From the NCBI GenBank assembly GCA_016189905.1, contig JACPRP010000121.1, positions 1-42,229 of the forward strand: a DNA stretch of 42,229 bases, written 5' to 3'. Source of the DNA: Chloroflexota bacterium. Its GTDB lineage: Bacteria > Chloroflexota > UBA6077 > FW602-bin22 > JACPRP01. Numbering within the stretch: position 1 is the first letter of the stretch; the number at the start of each line of letters is the position of its first letter. The position numbers and the translations under genes were made by a program. The notes beneath the pieces are model-generated. The model was given only the letters and a program-made list of their open reading frames with translations, was not told where the DNA came from and ran no database searches. Shown piece after piece: positions 15,305 to 23,679 of the stretch.

Positions 15305-17344
15305 TCAGGGCTTAAGCGGGGAAGGCTCGATCACATACTCGTAATTCGCTAGCTCTGTGGTCGCGGGCGCGGCCGCGGCGATAACCACGATGACTTTCGT
15401 GGAGCCATCGCCGTGGATGGTTATCTTTCCCTGGCGCTCGTCGTTAAGAGGTATAGTCTCGATCTCAGATTGCGACCCCTCTTTCACAACCAGCGGATAA
15501 TAGCGCTGCGGCACCTCGTTGGCGGACAGCAGAAAGCCATCGGCGCTCCAGTCCGCCTCCGTCTCGGCATCGTAGCTATATCCCAGCTCGGGGATGCTCA
15601 CGTCGTCGACGACGAAGCCGGGACCGTTATAGGCGTCATCGGTTATGTACTCGAAGCGAATGAGCACTTTCTTCCCGACGTAGGGCGTGAGATCGACATA
15701 TTCGTCAATCCAGGCGGGCGTAGAGGTCCCGCCGCTCTTGCCGGTGTATCCAACGCCGAAATTATTGCCATTTGGATTGCTATCAGTCGTGTGCCGCCCC
15801 GCAAGCGTCGTCCACGTTGCACCACCGTTCGTCGAGACCTCGAAGTAGGCATAGTCGTAGTCCTTTTCTAGATCGTACCAGGCCGAAAAAGCCAGCGTCG
15901 CCTTGTCCAACTCGGTCAGGTCGAACTCGCGGGTGAGTGTTGTATTCATCCCGTCGCCACGATTGCTCCACCACTCACGTCTCCCGCTGTATGGGTCGTT
16001 GGCCACCAGCCTGGCCGTCTTCGTTCCTGTGAAGACGATAGTCACGTCGCCGTTCACATAGCCGAGATCCAGATACTCAGCGCTGTATTGAGGAAGAGCG
16101 GCCGCCATACGCACCGGCAAACTGATCACGGGTCTTGTCTTCACCTTGACATCATCTTTACGATAGCCGTAGCGGCCATCCGCAATGGACGGATCGTCGA
16201 GATAATTGGCCACGACCCAGTCCTTGAAAACGTCGTCGAAAGACAGGGCAAGCCCCTTGCCCGTCAGATAGCTGTTGATCCCGTCGATCCCGCGTCCTTG
16301 ATCTGAGACCAGGTCTTTTAGCCCATCGTCACCGCCGTAACGCTCAGCCAGGTAGCTGAGAAAAAGATAGGCCGCGTTATAGTGCGGAATGGTGGCGCCG
16401 GAATTCTCGGCCCAGGCGTTGAGCTGCACACTGGGGTTCGAGATGAATCGATCCACCCTGATGGGCGAGAGGCCAACCACGTCGATCGCCAGCTCGGCCA
16501 AACCCTCGTTGACCCAGGTGTCCTCACCGCTATCCCAGTTCCAATGGATCATGTGCTGGAACTCATGAGCCAGCGTCGAGTAATAGTTATCGCTTCCGAT
16601 AGTCGTGCCGCCGAGATTGATATAAATCATCTCTCGCTCGTTGCTGTAAGGATTAACGCTTACCGGATATTCGTCGGCGCTGCTGTAGTAACCTTGCGCC
16701 CCCGCGATGCGTGCGTGAAGAATGGTTATGCGCGGGTCGTTATCGATGCCGGGGTACGGCTCACTGCCGAAATAGTCGCGAACGATGGGATAGATGCGGC
16801 CTTCGAACACCTCACCCGCTTGCTCCAGCCGCTCGAGGGGCACCTCCTGGCCATCTTCAATGTAGAAATAAGCGTGGGGTGTCTTGTGGCGCAGGCTCGC
16901 GGAGACAGGATAGTAAGTCCTCTTCTGATGATCGGCCAACCAGAAGGTTTGCTGCACGCCGATCTCATAATCCGGTGGCTCGGCAACGATTATGCGGTTA
17001 ACAGGTTGCTCCGAATTGCCCTTCAGCCGCCTCGATAGATCGATAGGATCGCGTCGCGGCCGCGGCTGCTTCAGCCTCGATTCGAGCTCATCAGCCTCGG
17101 TTTGAGAGGGCTCGGCTGCCGGCGGGTCCGATTGCACCTCGGCTCCCTCGGTAGGAGGACCAGGTCCCTCAGCGGAAGGACTGAGACACGGAGTAGCAGA
17201 GAGGGGAAAGCAATCAGTGGTCTGCGCCAATCCTACCAACGAGCGAGTCGCCTGCAGGGCAGGCGGCCACAACCACAACAGACTCCCGAAAGACACCAGC
17301 ATCACCAGAACCACCAAGGCGAACCGGCGAAGCTTGATCGACAC
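15305..17344 (-). CDS. Secreted zinc metallopeptidase with C-terminal jelly-roll domain
   Basis: A 679-residue exported protein. An N-terminal hydrophobic segment (residues ~8-30) serves as signal or anchor, then comes a Pro/Glu-rich low-complexity linker to about residue 110. The peptidase core has the zinc motif HEFQH at 260-264 and a downstream glutamate in the NEGLAE block (~280), which makes it a gluzincin-type enzyme. After it comes a domain like the MAM/jelly-roll of immune inhibitor A (FEVSTNGGATWTTLAG, YVGKKVLIRFEYITDD, GFVVDDVSI) and a C-terminal beta-rich tail. It probably digests extracellular protein. The start lies three bases after the purine nucleoside phosphorylase stop, so the two are likely co-transcribed. 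Confidence 0.82.
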   Translation of the reverse strand: MSIKLRRFALVVLVMLVSFGSLLWLWPPALQATRSLVGLAQTTDCFPLSATPCLSPSAEGPGPPTEGAEVQSDPPAAEPSQTEADELESRLKQPRPRRDPIDLSRRLKGNSEQPVNRIIVAEPPDYEIGVQQTFWLADHQKRTYYPVSASLRHKTPHAYFYIEDGQEVPLERLEQAGEVFEGRIYPIVRDYFGSEPYPGIDNDPRITILHARIAGAQGYYSSADEYPVSVNPYSNEREMIYINLGGTTIGSDNYYSTLAHEFQHMIHWNWDSGEDTWVNEGLAELAIDVVGLSPIRVDRFISNPSVQLNAWAENSGATIPHYNAAYLFLSYLAERYGGDDGLKDLVSDQGRGIDGINSYLTGKGLALSFDDVFKDWVVANYLDDPSIADGRYGYRKDDVKVKTRPVISLPVRMAAALPQYSAEYLDLGYVNGDVTIVFTGTKTARLVANDPYSGRREWWSNRGDGMNTTLTREFDLTELDKATLAFSAWYDLEKDYDYAYFEVSTNGGATWTTLAGRHTTDSNPNGNNFGVGYTGKSGGTSTPAWIDEYVDLTPYVGKKVLIRFEYITDDAYNGPGFVVDDVSIPELGYSYDAETEADWSADGFLLSANEVPQRYYPLVVKEGSQSEIETIPLNDERQGKITIHGDGSTKVIVVIAAAAPATTELANYEYVIEPSPLKP

Positions 17345-17347
17345 AGC

Positions 17348-18226
17348 CTACCTCTGCCGTGGCAGCCGGCGCAAGAAACCGCGGAGCAAGGCCGCGAGTT
17401 TAGGAACCATCGTACGTCCTTGCGCCAGAACGTCGCCGTGGGTTAGACCGGAATGTCCAGCGTCGGCTTCCATTGTATGCTGGGACTGCGCACGCTGGGA
17501 ATGTGCCCCCGTATCTTGTTGAATCGCGACGTTGGTTATACAACTGATGCCCAGAACGCGCATCGAGCATTGTCTGGCCACCACTACTTCTGGTGCGGTA
17601 GACATACCTACGGCATCGGCGCCGATAGCCCGCAAGAAACGTAGCTCCGCCTTCGTTTCATAGGAGGGACCTCCGACCATCGCGTATACGCCATTCCTGA
17701 CAGTGATGCCCGCGTTGCGCGCCGCCCCGGTGGCAAGCTCGATAAGCCGCGGGTCGTAAGCACTGTCCATGCTGACAAACCGTGGGCCTACGCCCTCGAT
17801 GCCTGGACCCGCGAGCGGATTGAATCCGGCCATGCCAGGCAAATTGATGTGGTCGTCGATCAGCATCAGATCGCCCGCCTGAAACGAGGGATTCAGCCCG
17901 CCGGCCGCGTTGGTAACGATAAGCACCTCACAGCCAATCGCGCGCAGGACGCGCACCGGAAAGGCAATCTCTGCCATGGAGTAGCCTTCGTAGAAGTGGG
18001 GTCGGCCGTGCATCGCCGCCGCCACCCAGCCCTCCAGCTCGCCGATGATAAGCTCGCCCACGTGCCCTTCCACCGTAAGACGGGGGAAACCCGGCACCGT
18101 GTCATAGGAGATGATGTCGGCGTTATTTATAACCTCGGCCACCTCGCCGAGTCCGGTCCCCAGGATCAAGCCGATGCGCGGCCTGTAGGGCGTCTGCGCC
18201 AGAATGAGCTCACCGGCCTCGTCCAT
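17348..18226 (-). CDS. punA: Purine nucleoside phosphorylase (PNP/MTAP family I)
   Basis: A 292-residue cytoplasmic enzyme that splits purine (deoxy)nucleosides with phosphate for salvage. Family motifs appear in order: RPRIGLILGTGLGEVAE (phosphate-binding loop), GHVGELIIGELEGW, MHGRPHFYEGYSM, LIVTNAAGGLNPSF, VGGPSYETKAELRFLRAIGADAVGMS and GISCITNVA. Near the C-terminus, between SCITNVA and LTHGDVLAQG, there are about 20 more polar residues (QQDTGAHSQRAQ and following) than the usual short GILDQP-type turn. It lies 22 bases after the pyrophosphatase gene and directly before the metallopeptidase. The family-level assignment is secure; the symbol punA is by analogy. Confidence 0.92.
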   Translation of the reverse strand: MDEAGELILAQTPYRPRIGLILGTGLGEVAEVINNADIISYDTVPGFPRLTVEGHVGELIIGELEGWVAAAMHGRPHFYEGYSMAEIAFPVRVLRAIGCEVLIVTNAAGGLNPSFQAGDLMLIDDHINLPGMAGFNPLAGPGIEGVGPRFVSMDSAYDPRLIELATGAARNAGITVRNGVYAMVGGPSYETKAELRFLRAIGADAVGMSTAPEVVVARQCSMRVLGISCITNVAIQQDTGAHSQRAQSQHTMEADAGHSGLTHGDVLAQGRTMVPKLAALLRGFLRRLPRQR

Positions 18227-18248
18227 CGGGGTCTTGGCGCCTGTCAGC

Positions 18249-18875
18249 TCAAATTGCCCCTCTATGCTCCTGCTCCTCTCCGAGATCCCCTCCGGGATGG
18301 CCAGGCCTTTTTGCGTTGTGATGGGCCTGGTCGAGGGTGGCCCCTTTTGTCTGTGATGAGACGTGGCCAGACACCTTTGCTCTCTCCCGGCACTTCTCGA
18401 TGATGTCCCAGGCAGTATCTACGTTGTCCCAGCCCATCACACGCGTTTCCACGCCTTCCAGGGTCTTGTAAGTGCCAAAGAAGTTCTCGATCTCTCTCAA
18501 CCAGTGGTGGGGCAGATCATCGATATCCAATATGTCGTCGAAGCGGCGGTCGCCGACGGGGACGCCCAGGATCTTGTTATCCTCGCCCCGCTCGTCGATC
18601 ATCCTCAGCGCGCCGATCACCCGAGTCTTGACCAGGCACCCGGGAAACGTGGGCTCCTCGACCACCACGAGGGCGTCGAGATGGTCGCCATCCTCGGCGA
18701 GGGTAGCCGGGACAAAGCCGTAGTCGGTGGGATAGTGAACCGAGGAATAGAGCACCCGGTCCAGTCGGATGACGCCGCGTGTCTCGTCGTACTCATACTT
18801 GTTGCGGCTGCCTCGCGGTATCTCGACGAACACCTCTGCCACTCTGGCCGGCACCGCTTTCCTTCTAGCCCGCAT
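18249..18875 (-). CDS. ppa: Soluble inorganic pyrophosphatase, family I
   Basis: A 208-residue enzyme that hydrolyses pyrophosphate to two phosphates. The core is complete: VEIPRGSRNKYEYDE, the signature block DGDHLDALV with its metal-binding aspartates, PTDYGFVP, and the closing FFGTYKTLEG. About 40 residues beyond the normal end are polar and low in conservation value (SSQTKGATLDQAHHNAKRP and onward). They may be a lineage-specific tail. It is the first gene of a likely operon with purine nucleoside phosphorylase, a sensible pairing in nucleotide salvage. The region upstream contains a GGGCGACCG palindrome but no convincing promoter. Confidence 0.93.
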   Translation of the reverse strand: MRARRKAVPARVAEVFVEIPRGSRNKYEYDETRGVIRLDRVLYSSVHYPTDYGFVPATLAEDGDHLDALVVVEEPTFPGCLVKTRVIGALRMIDERGEDNKILGVPVGDRRFDDILDIDDLPHHWLREIENFFGTYKTLEGVETRVMGWDNVDTAWDIIEKCRERAKVSGHVSSQTKGATLDQAHHNAKRPGHPGGDLGEEQEHRGAI

Positions 18876-18960
18876 TTCTCACCACCAAACTTTCAGAGGG
18901 ACGAAGATGCCACAACCCCCTCGATTGCCCAGTCTCCAAGTGGCGCATCAGCCCCTATCG

Positions 18961-18986
18961 CAGGGGCGACCGTCCGGTCGCCCCTG
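18961..18986. repeat. GGGCGACCG palindrome, copy 1
   Basis: Twelve-base perfect arms (CAGGGGCGACCG and CGGTCGCCCCTG) around two bases, between the mobB end and the pyrophosphatase start. Related palindromes lie at 21911-21948 and 39147-39176. On the plus strand it is followed by CCTTTT. Confidence 0.8.
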
Positions 18987-19062
18987 CCTTTTAACGATTT
19001 GTGCTTGAATTCGGCACCTGGTAGCGCCAAGAATTTCTCCGTGTCCCGTGCCACATTGGGCA

Positions 19063-19776
19063 TTATCGCCTGAGGGCGCGTTCCCCTTCTGTGGCCACGG
19101 CCTCATCCTGGGCCTGCTCGGTCGGGGGCTTGCGCAAGACCAGCGTGATGTCTTCGGCCGCTTCGGCCCCGTGCAGCGTGGAGACCATCGCGCGCACGAC
19201 CCGGTCCAGGACATCTTGTACGTATGTCTTGATCGTGAGGCGCTCGCCATTAACCAGGAGGGTCACATAGTCGTTCGATTTGCGCCTCAGGTATCTCCTC
19301 TCGAGCAGATCGGCGACGCCGGCGGCGTCGTCGAGGCCGAACTGAGGCGTCCTGATGTCGAATGTGTTGTCGGTGACCACCGCGACCAGCTCACGCTCGT
19401 CGCAAAGCAACTGGTCGCTCTTCTCTCGCCGCGAGATCTCAATCTTCGGGCGATTGCTTCTTTTGAAGCCCTCGGTCAGCACGATATCGACGCCGTCGCT
19501 CACCAGGAGGGCGATCTCGTCGAGGGTCGCCTCGGTTTCGACACGTCTGATTATCGCGAGCTTCTCTGGGGAGGAGATCACGACCGTCTTGCTCCCGGCC
19601 TGGGCGTGCTTCCACGTGTCCTTGCCTGGCTGATCGATGTCGAACCCGTGGGTATCGTGCTTCACGGTACCCACCCGGTAGCCGCGCCGCGTGAGCTCGG
19701 GGATGAGCTTCTCCAGGAACGTCGTCTTGCCTGCGTCAGATTTGCCAACTACACAAATAACTGGCACTACCATCAA
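19063..19776 (-). CDS. mobB: Molybdopterin-guanine dinucleotide biosynthesis protein MobB
   Basis: A 237-residue P-loop protein. The Walker A motif GKSDAGKTTF is near the N-terminus, followed by the family blocks RRGYRVGTVKHDTHGFDID, DTWKHAQAGSKTVV and VDIVLTEGFKRSNRPKIEI. MobB assists MobA in attaching GMP to molybdopterin. The last ~75 residues, after DLLERRYL, form an extra domain with a sulfur-free, basic character (KSNDYVTLLVNGERLTIKTYVQDVLDRVV) seen in some fused MobB proteins. It lies six bases after moeA in the same operon, and its end marks the end of the molybdenum cofactor set. Confidence 0.92.
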   Translation of the reverse strand: MMVVPVICVVGKSDAGKTTFLEKLIPELTRRGYRVGTVKHDTHGFDIDQPGKDTWKHAQAGSKTVVISSPEKLAIIRRVETEATLDEIALLVSDGVDIVLTEGFKRSNRPKIEISRREKSDQLLCDERELVAVVTDNTFDIRTPQFGLDDAAGVADLLERRYLRRKSNDYVTLLVNGERLTIKTYVQDVLDRVVRAMVSTLHGAEAAEDITLVLRKPPTEQAQDEAVATEGERALRR

Positions 19777-19782
19777 ACACCT

Positions 19783-21042
19783 CTACACGTATTCCACTTC
19801 TTCCGGCCAGTCGAGCATCTGGACCGTAACCATCTCGCCGTCTTCGACGCGCTCAACATCCTCCGGCACGATCATCAACCCGTTCGCGAGAGCCATCGAG
19901 GTTAAGATTCCCGAGCCCTGCGGCCCCGTGAGATGAGCGTGCCAGGCCCCTTCGCGCTTCTCGACGTGGGTGCGGTAGAAACAGCGTCGCCCATCTCTGT
20001 TGTCCTCGCTGCCGTGGAGAATCGCGCGAACCGTGGGCTTCACGAAGGTCGTGCGGCCCAGCATCTTAAGGATCGCCGGCCGACCGAACTGCTCGAAGGC
20101 CACCATCGACGACACGGGATTGCCGGGCAAGCCGAGATGAGGCACGCCGCCGATTCGGCCGAAGGCAATAGGCTTGCCGGGCTTCATGCGGACCTGCCAG
20201 AATGTCACCTCACCTTCAGCGGCCAGCACTTTCTTCGTCATATCGTAGTCGCCCACGGAAACGCCGGCGGTCGTGATCAACATGTCAGTCTCTAGCGCCT
20301 GCCTGATCTTCGCCACGAGGTCCGCCTCCCGGTCGCGGGCTATGCCTAATAACACCGGGATGCCGCCGTAGCGCAGAACCAGGGAGCTCACAGAGTAGGT
20401 GTTGCTGTTGTAGATTCTGCCCGGCTGAACCGGCTCGCCAACCTCCATCAGCTCGTCGCCGGTCGCGAGAATCGCCACCCGCGGACGACGAACAACGTCG
20501 ATCGAGGCTCTGCCCAGGGAAGCCAGCACGCCGACCTCGGCGGGCCTGATCATGGCGCCACGGCGCAGGATCAGCTCACCACGGCGGATGTCTTCGCCCG
20601 CGCGGCGGATATTCTGGCCGAGTGTGACAGAGTAATGTACGAACACATCATCGCGCCTGGCAACGCTCGCTTTCCCTTGTAGGCCCTTGCCCTCGTCGGT
20701 GTGCTCGAACTGCACGACCGCGTCGGCCCCTTTGGGGATCGCCGCGCCGGTCATAATTCTTATCGCCGTCCCTGGCGTTACCGTCTTCTCGCTGACGTAG
20801 CCCGCGGCGACCTCGTCGATCACGCGCAGCCTGATGGGCCTATCTTCACTGGCGCTCTCGGTATCCTCCCATCGTACGGCATAGCCATCCATCGCCGAGT
20901 TATCGGCCGGAGGAATATCCATCTCCGAGTAGACATCTACGGCGAGCGTCTGGCCTAGCGTCTCGAGTATGGGCTTCGTCTCGGTCGTCAACACCGAAAC
21001 GTGGCTGAGAATCTTCTCCAGGGCCTCTTCCACACTGATCAT
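19783..21042 (-). CDS. moeA: Molybdopterin molybdenumtransferase MoeA
   Basis: A 419-residue enzyme of full family length that inserts molybdenum into adenylated molybdopterin. The opening block (SVEEALEKILSHV, then PPADNSAMDGYAVR) and the MoeA middle are clear: IMTGAAIPKGADAVVQFE, GEDIRRGELILRRGA, the MoCF-biosynthesis core RVAILATGDEL and YNSNTYS, then TTAGVSVGDYDMTKKVL and PGKPIAFGRIGGVPHLGLPGNP. It is three bases from fdhD upstream and six from mobB downstream, which makes a tight operon. Confidence 0.95.
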   Translation of the reverse strand: MISVEEALEKILSHVSVLTTETKPILETLGQTLAVDVYSEMDIPPADNSAMDGYAVRWEDTESASEDRPIRLRVIDEVAAGYVSEKTVTPGTAIRIMTGAAIPKGADAVVQFEHTDEGKGLQGKASVARRDDVFVHYSVTLGQNIRRAGEDIRRGELILRRGAMIRPAEVGVLASLGRASIDVVRRPRVAILATGDELMEVGEPVQPGRIYNSNTYSVSSLVLRYGGIPVLLGIARDREADLVAKIRQALETDMLITTAGVSVGDYDMTKKVLAAEGEVTFWQVRMKPGKPIAFGRIGGVPHLGLPGNPVSSMVAFEQFGRPAILKMLGRTTFVKPTVRAILHGSEDNRDGRRCFYRTHVEKREGAWHAHLTGPQGSGILTSMALANGLMIVPEDVERVEDGEMVTVQMLDWPEEVEYV

Positions 21043-21045
21043 CCG

Positions 21046-21894
21046 CTATACCACCCTTCCAAAATCGCTTATTCGCCAAGGATGCGCGTACAACGTTATG
21101 CGCGCGCCCCTGGCGTAACCAATTAGAGTAACGTTAAGCTCATTCGCCAGCCTCACCGCCTCGTCGGTTGCGGCGGTCCGCGAGACGACGATCGGCACCT
21201 TCATCTTCACCGCCTTGATCAGCATCTCCGAGGAGACACGGCCAGTCGTCAGCAGGATGCGCCCTTCAGTCTCGGCGCCGGTCAACTGGCATTCCCCGTA
21301 GATCTTGTCGAGTGTGTTGTGGCGGCCGACGTCCTCGGCCACGGCTACCAGCCGGCCGGGCTCGGCGAGGGCCGACATATGTACGCCTCCCGTCAGGCGA
21401 TAGAGGGTCGCATTCTCCTGGAATTGCTTCACGAGGTCTTGAATATCCGCCGCGGATATTTTCGCCTCCGACGCGACGGGCGTCAGGCCAAGACTCTCTA
21501 TCGCAAAGGACACGCCACCCCCACAACCTGACGTCAAGGTTCGCCTGGTCGGCAGCTCAACTGGCGAGTGCGCCAGCAACACCTCGGCCTCTCGCTCCTC
21601 GTTGCAGACACGCACCAGGGAGATGTCGTCGATCCCGTGGGCGATGCCTTCCAGGATGACGAAGCCGATGACCAGGTAGTTGAGCTTCGAAGGCGTGCAA
21701 AGCAGCGTGACCATCTCCATCTTGTTGACGTAGATAGTTAGCGCGGCCTCACGAATCAGAGGCTTCTTGGCCTCACGCCATTCGCCGTTGATCCAGACGT
21801 GTTGAATTGTCGCCGCGCTTGCACCGGGGTGCAAAACGTCGTTGTTATCAGAATTATCAGACAAAATGCTATCCACCATGTCGATCGTATCCAT
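21046..21894 (-). CDS. fdhD: Formate dehydrogenase accessory sulfurtransferase FdhD
   Basis: A 282-residue protein that passes sulfur from a cysteine desulfurase to the molybdenum cofactor of formate dehydrogenase. Recognisable blocks are EAALTIYVNKMEMVTLLCTP, NYLVIGFVILEGI, AVAEDVGRHNTLDKIYG, ILLTTGRVSSEMLIKAV and a C-terminal LIGYARGARITLYAHP. The cysteine loop reads TSGCGGGVSF: one cysteine is present, but the second cysteine of the C-x-x-C pair known from E. coli FdhD is absent. Some FdhD proteins do have a single cysteine, so activity is still likely. ATG 21894 has no strong ribosome site. Its leader carries a GGGCGACCGG palindrome. No formate dehydrogenase gene is in view. Confidence 0.92.
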   Translation of the reverse strand: MDTIDMVDSILSDNSDNNDVLHPGASAATIQHVWINGEWREAKKPLIREAALTIYVNKMEMVTLLCTPSKLNYLVIGFVILEGIAHGIDDISLVRVCNEEREAEVLLAHSPVELPTRRTLTSGCGGGVSFAIESLGLTPVASEAKISAADIQDLVKQFQENATLYRLTGGVHMSALAEPGRLVAVAEDVGRHNTLDKIYGECQLTGAETEGRILLTTGRVSSEMLIKAVKMKVPIVVSRTAATDEAVRLANELNVTLIGYARGARITLYAHPWRISDFGRVV

Positions 21895-21910
21895 ATCAAT
21901 TTTCGGCCCC

Positions 21911-21948
21911 CTATCGTAGGGGCGACCGGCCGTTCGCCCCTACGATAG
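21911..21948. repeat. GGGCGACCG palindrome, copy 2, in the fdhD leader
   Basis: Nineteen-base arms (starting CTATCGTAGGGGCGACCGG) that pair with a single mismatch and no loop. It lies 17 bases before the fdhD start codon on the minus strand, so a folded mRNA leader there could affect fdhD expression. Confidence 0.8.
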
Positions 21949-21960
21949 ATAGATCATCCA

Positions 21961-22054
21961 CCTTCTGCAAGCCACCTATCCTTCCGCAGAAGGACGCCCA
22001 TGGTGTCCCAATCCCCTCCGTGGTGAAACCGGACCTATGGGCTACTTGTAGCCC
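21961..22054. repeat. Two further hairpins between mobA and fdhD
   Basis: CCTTCTGC (21961-21968) pairs with GCAGAAGG (21986-21993), and GGGCTAC (22039-22045) pairs with GTAGCCC (22048-22054) around two bases. With the palindrome at 21911-21948 they fill the 168-base gap between the two genes. Confidence 0.6.
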
Positions 22055-22062
22055 GACTTCTA

Positions 22063-22689
22063 CTACGTAGTTCGTCTCACGGCCTCGCGTCGTGCGAGCT
22101 TCTCTCTAGCCTCCTGCAACTCCGCGGGCGTGTTGACGTTGAAAAACGAAAGATGCAAAGGATCGAAGCGCTCGAATTCTTCTTTCTCGATGTAGCGGAC
22201 CCGCATCACGTCGAGTAACGCGATGATCTGGAAATTACGCTGCGCCACGAGAGCCCTGGCTGGCTCGATGCAGGCCTTCGAGTATATGGCATGCAACGGC
22301 TCGTAGATGGTGTGCGAAGGCTTCAAGGGATCCTGCAGCCTTGGGATCACTATGTCAAATCCAATGGCCAGCGCTTGCATATAGCGCAGCAGCTCGACGT
22401 TCAAGAAAGGCATATCGCAGGCGACGACAAGGTTGAGATCCTGCTGCGAGGCGAGCAGACCCGAGAGAATTCCGCCAAGTGGACCCGCGCCTGGCTCGAC
22501 ATCCGGCGTCAAGCTGGCCGGAAGGCCGGTGAAAAGCTGCGGAGAGTTCGTGACGATCACGATGTCGTCGACGAGAGTGCTGACCGTCTCCAGAACCACC
22601 TCGGTCAGCCCTTTGCCGCCAAGGTCGATCATAGTCTTGTCCGTTCCCATGCGGCTGCTTTTGCCGCCCGCCAGAATAATGCCATTCAA
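22063..22689 (-). CDS. mobA: Molybdenum cofactor guanylyltransferase MobA
   Basis: A ~208-residue nucleotidyltransferase that couples GTP to molybdopterin. The opening NGIILAGGKSSRMGTDK is the GTP-binding signature; PGAGPLGGILSGL and VVACDMPFLNVELL are the remaining active-site loops. The start is most likely TTG 22689: it gives the canonical N-terminus, is preceded by GGAGGTGAT, and lies about 25 bases past the predicted transcription start. The in-frame GTG at 22716 would lie at the very beginning of the transcript. The last codons and stop overlap the 10-mer ACGTAGTTCG (22065-22074), the edge motif of the long palindrome at 13322-13391. Confidence 0.93.
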   Translation of the reverse strand: MNGIILAGGKSSRMGTDKTMIDLGGKGLTEVVLETVSTLVDDIVIVTNSPQLFTGLPASLTPDVEPGAGPLGGILSGLLASQQDLNLVVACDMPFLNVELLRYMQALAIGFDIVIPRLQDPLKPSHTIYEPLHAIYSKACIEPARALVAQRNFQIIALLDVMRVRYIEKEEFERFDPLHLSFFNVNTPAELQEAREKLARREAVRRTT

Positions 22690-22721
22690 CTTGTACCCAT
22701 CACCTCCGGGTGTCACGGTTT

Positions 22722-22750
22722 ATTGTAGCACGAGGATGAGGTTAAGACAA
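22722..22750 (-). promoter_or_regulatory. Promoter of mobA and possibly the whole mob/fdhD set
   Basis: On the minus strand TTGTCT (22745-22750), 17 bases, then TACAAT (22722-22727). The ribosome site GGAGGTGAT follows within about 20 bases. Confidence 0.7.
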
Positions 22751-22904
22751 ACTTTAACGCCGCCTTCCTTGGTCTGACGTGGTCAAGATGGCGCTGCGGG
22801 AGTATTATTAGAGTACGGATATTTGCTAATGTCGCTGACGCGCTAACGCTCGCATTGAAGTCCCGAGTTGGCGGCCGCGCGTCTAGTAGTAAATGAGGTG
22901 GACA

Positions 22905-23318
22905 TTATGGCTCGAAACGGTTGATGCCAGAAATCTTGTCAAAGTGTGTATCGTAGCTTACAATCTCGGGTTTCTGACGCTGCTCGATCAAGGCCGCGTG
23001 GTAGCAGTCAATGAAGTCAATAGGAAGGCTCGTATAGAGATCAAACACACGGCCAAAGAGCCGTTTCTTGTCGAGCTTAAGACCAGGCAAGTTGATCAAA
23101 GGCAGGACTCGATCTCGCACGTCCTCTCGGCTCAAGTCATACGTCTTCTTGTTGGAAAGGACGAAAACAACCTCGGCGATCACCAGGTGGGAGGTCCACG
23201 CGAATAGTTTGCTTCGTTCAATCGCTTGAATCAAATCAAAGCAGGCGGGGGACTTGACAGGATCGTCATTTAGGAGATGGCGAAGAATGATGTTTGTGTC
23301 CAAAAAGCGGGTAGTCAT
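22905..23318 (-). CDS. vapC: PIN-domain toxin, VapC-type
   Basis: A 137-residue PIN ribonuclease. The acidic catalytic set is intact: D7 in FLDTNIILRHL, E49 in SHLVIAEVVFVL, D101/D104 in PIDFIDCYHAAL, and a late Asp in VSYDTHFDKI. Toxins of this type cleave tRNA or other structured RNA when freed from the antitoxin. It lies nine bases after the AbrB-type antitoxin gene and shares its promoter. The closing FDKISGINRFEP is typical of the family. Confidence 0.9.
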   Translation of the reverse strand: MTTRFLDTNIILRHLLNDDPVKSPACFDLIQAIERSKLFAWTSHLVIAEVVFVLSNKKTYDLSREDVRDRVLPLINLPGLKLDKKRLFGRVFDLYTSLPIDFIDCYHAALIEQRQKPEIVSYDTHFDKISGINRFEP

Positions 23319-23327
23319 GGTAAGTCC

Positions 23328-23612
23328 CTATTTGTGACCCGCGTCTAGATCCCTTGCCTCCTCGGCCAGATCTTCTTCAAACATTCGTCTAAGCTCCTCA
23401 AAGTCCTCTGGACGTTTGCGAGGAGTTACCGATCCGAAAGTCAACTCCGCGACTGATTGCACGGACCTTAAGGTAACTTGAATTTTGTCTTTGTCTGCCT
23501 TTCTGATCGACAGACCGACCTTATCACCCTGCTTCAACTTCAATGTCCTGCGGATCTCAGCAGGGACGGTGATTTGTCCTTTTCGGGTGACCACCGTGTA
23601 GAACTCTTTCAT
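23328..23612 (-). CDS. vapB: AbrB/SpoVT-type antitoxin (VapB)
   Basis: A ~94-residue protein. The N-terminal half is a swapped-hairpin AbrB domain (VVTRKGQITVPAEIRRTLKL, QGDKVGLSIRK). The acidic C-terminal half (EDFEELRRMFEEDLAEEARDL) is the toxin-binding tail. It should neutralise the adjacent VapC and, with it, repress the operon. ATG 23612 with GAGGT upstream gives the usual family N-terminus; the longer frame from 23648 only adds leader sequence. The promoter and the repeated operator-like boxes just upstream fit autoregulation. Confidence 0.9.
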   Translation of the reverse strand: MKEFYTVVTRKGQITVPAEIRRTLKLKQGDKVGLSIRKADKDKIQVTLRSVQSVAELTFGSVTPRKRPEDFEELRRMFEEDLAEEARDLDAGHK

Positions 23613-23631
23613 GGAATGCTTACCTCGTTTA

Positions 23632-23679
23632 GTAGTACTACACTTCATCTTGTAGTATTATGCTAACAAATACACTACA
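23632..23679. promoter_or_regulatory. Repeated ACTACA/TGTAGT boxes, likely VapB operator
   Basis: ACTACA occurs at 23637-23642 and 23674-23679, with its reverse complement TGTAGT at 23651-23656. The first copy lies inside the palindrome GTAGTACTAC (23632-23641). The boxes surround the -10 element and one falls in the promoter spacer, as expected for an autorepressor site. Confidence 0.5.
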
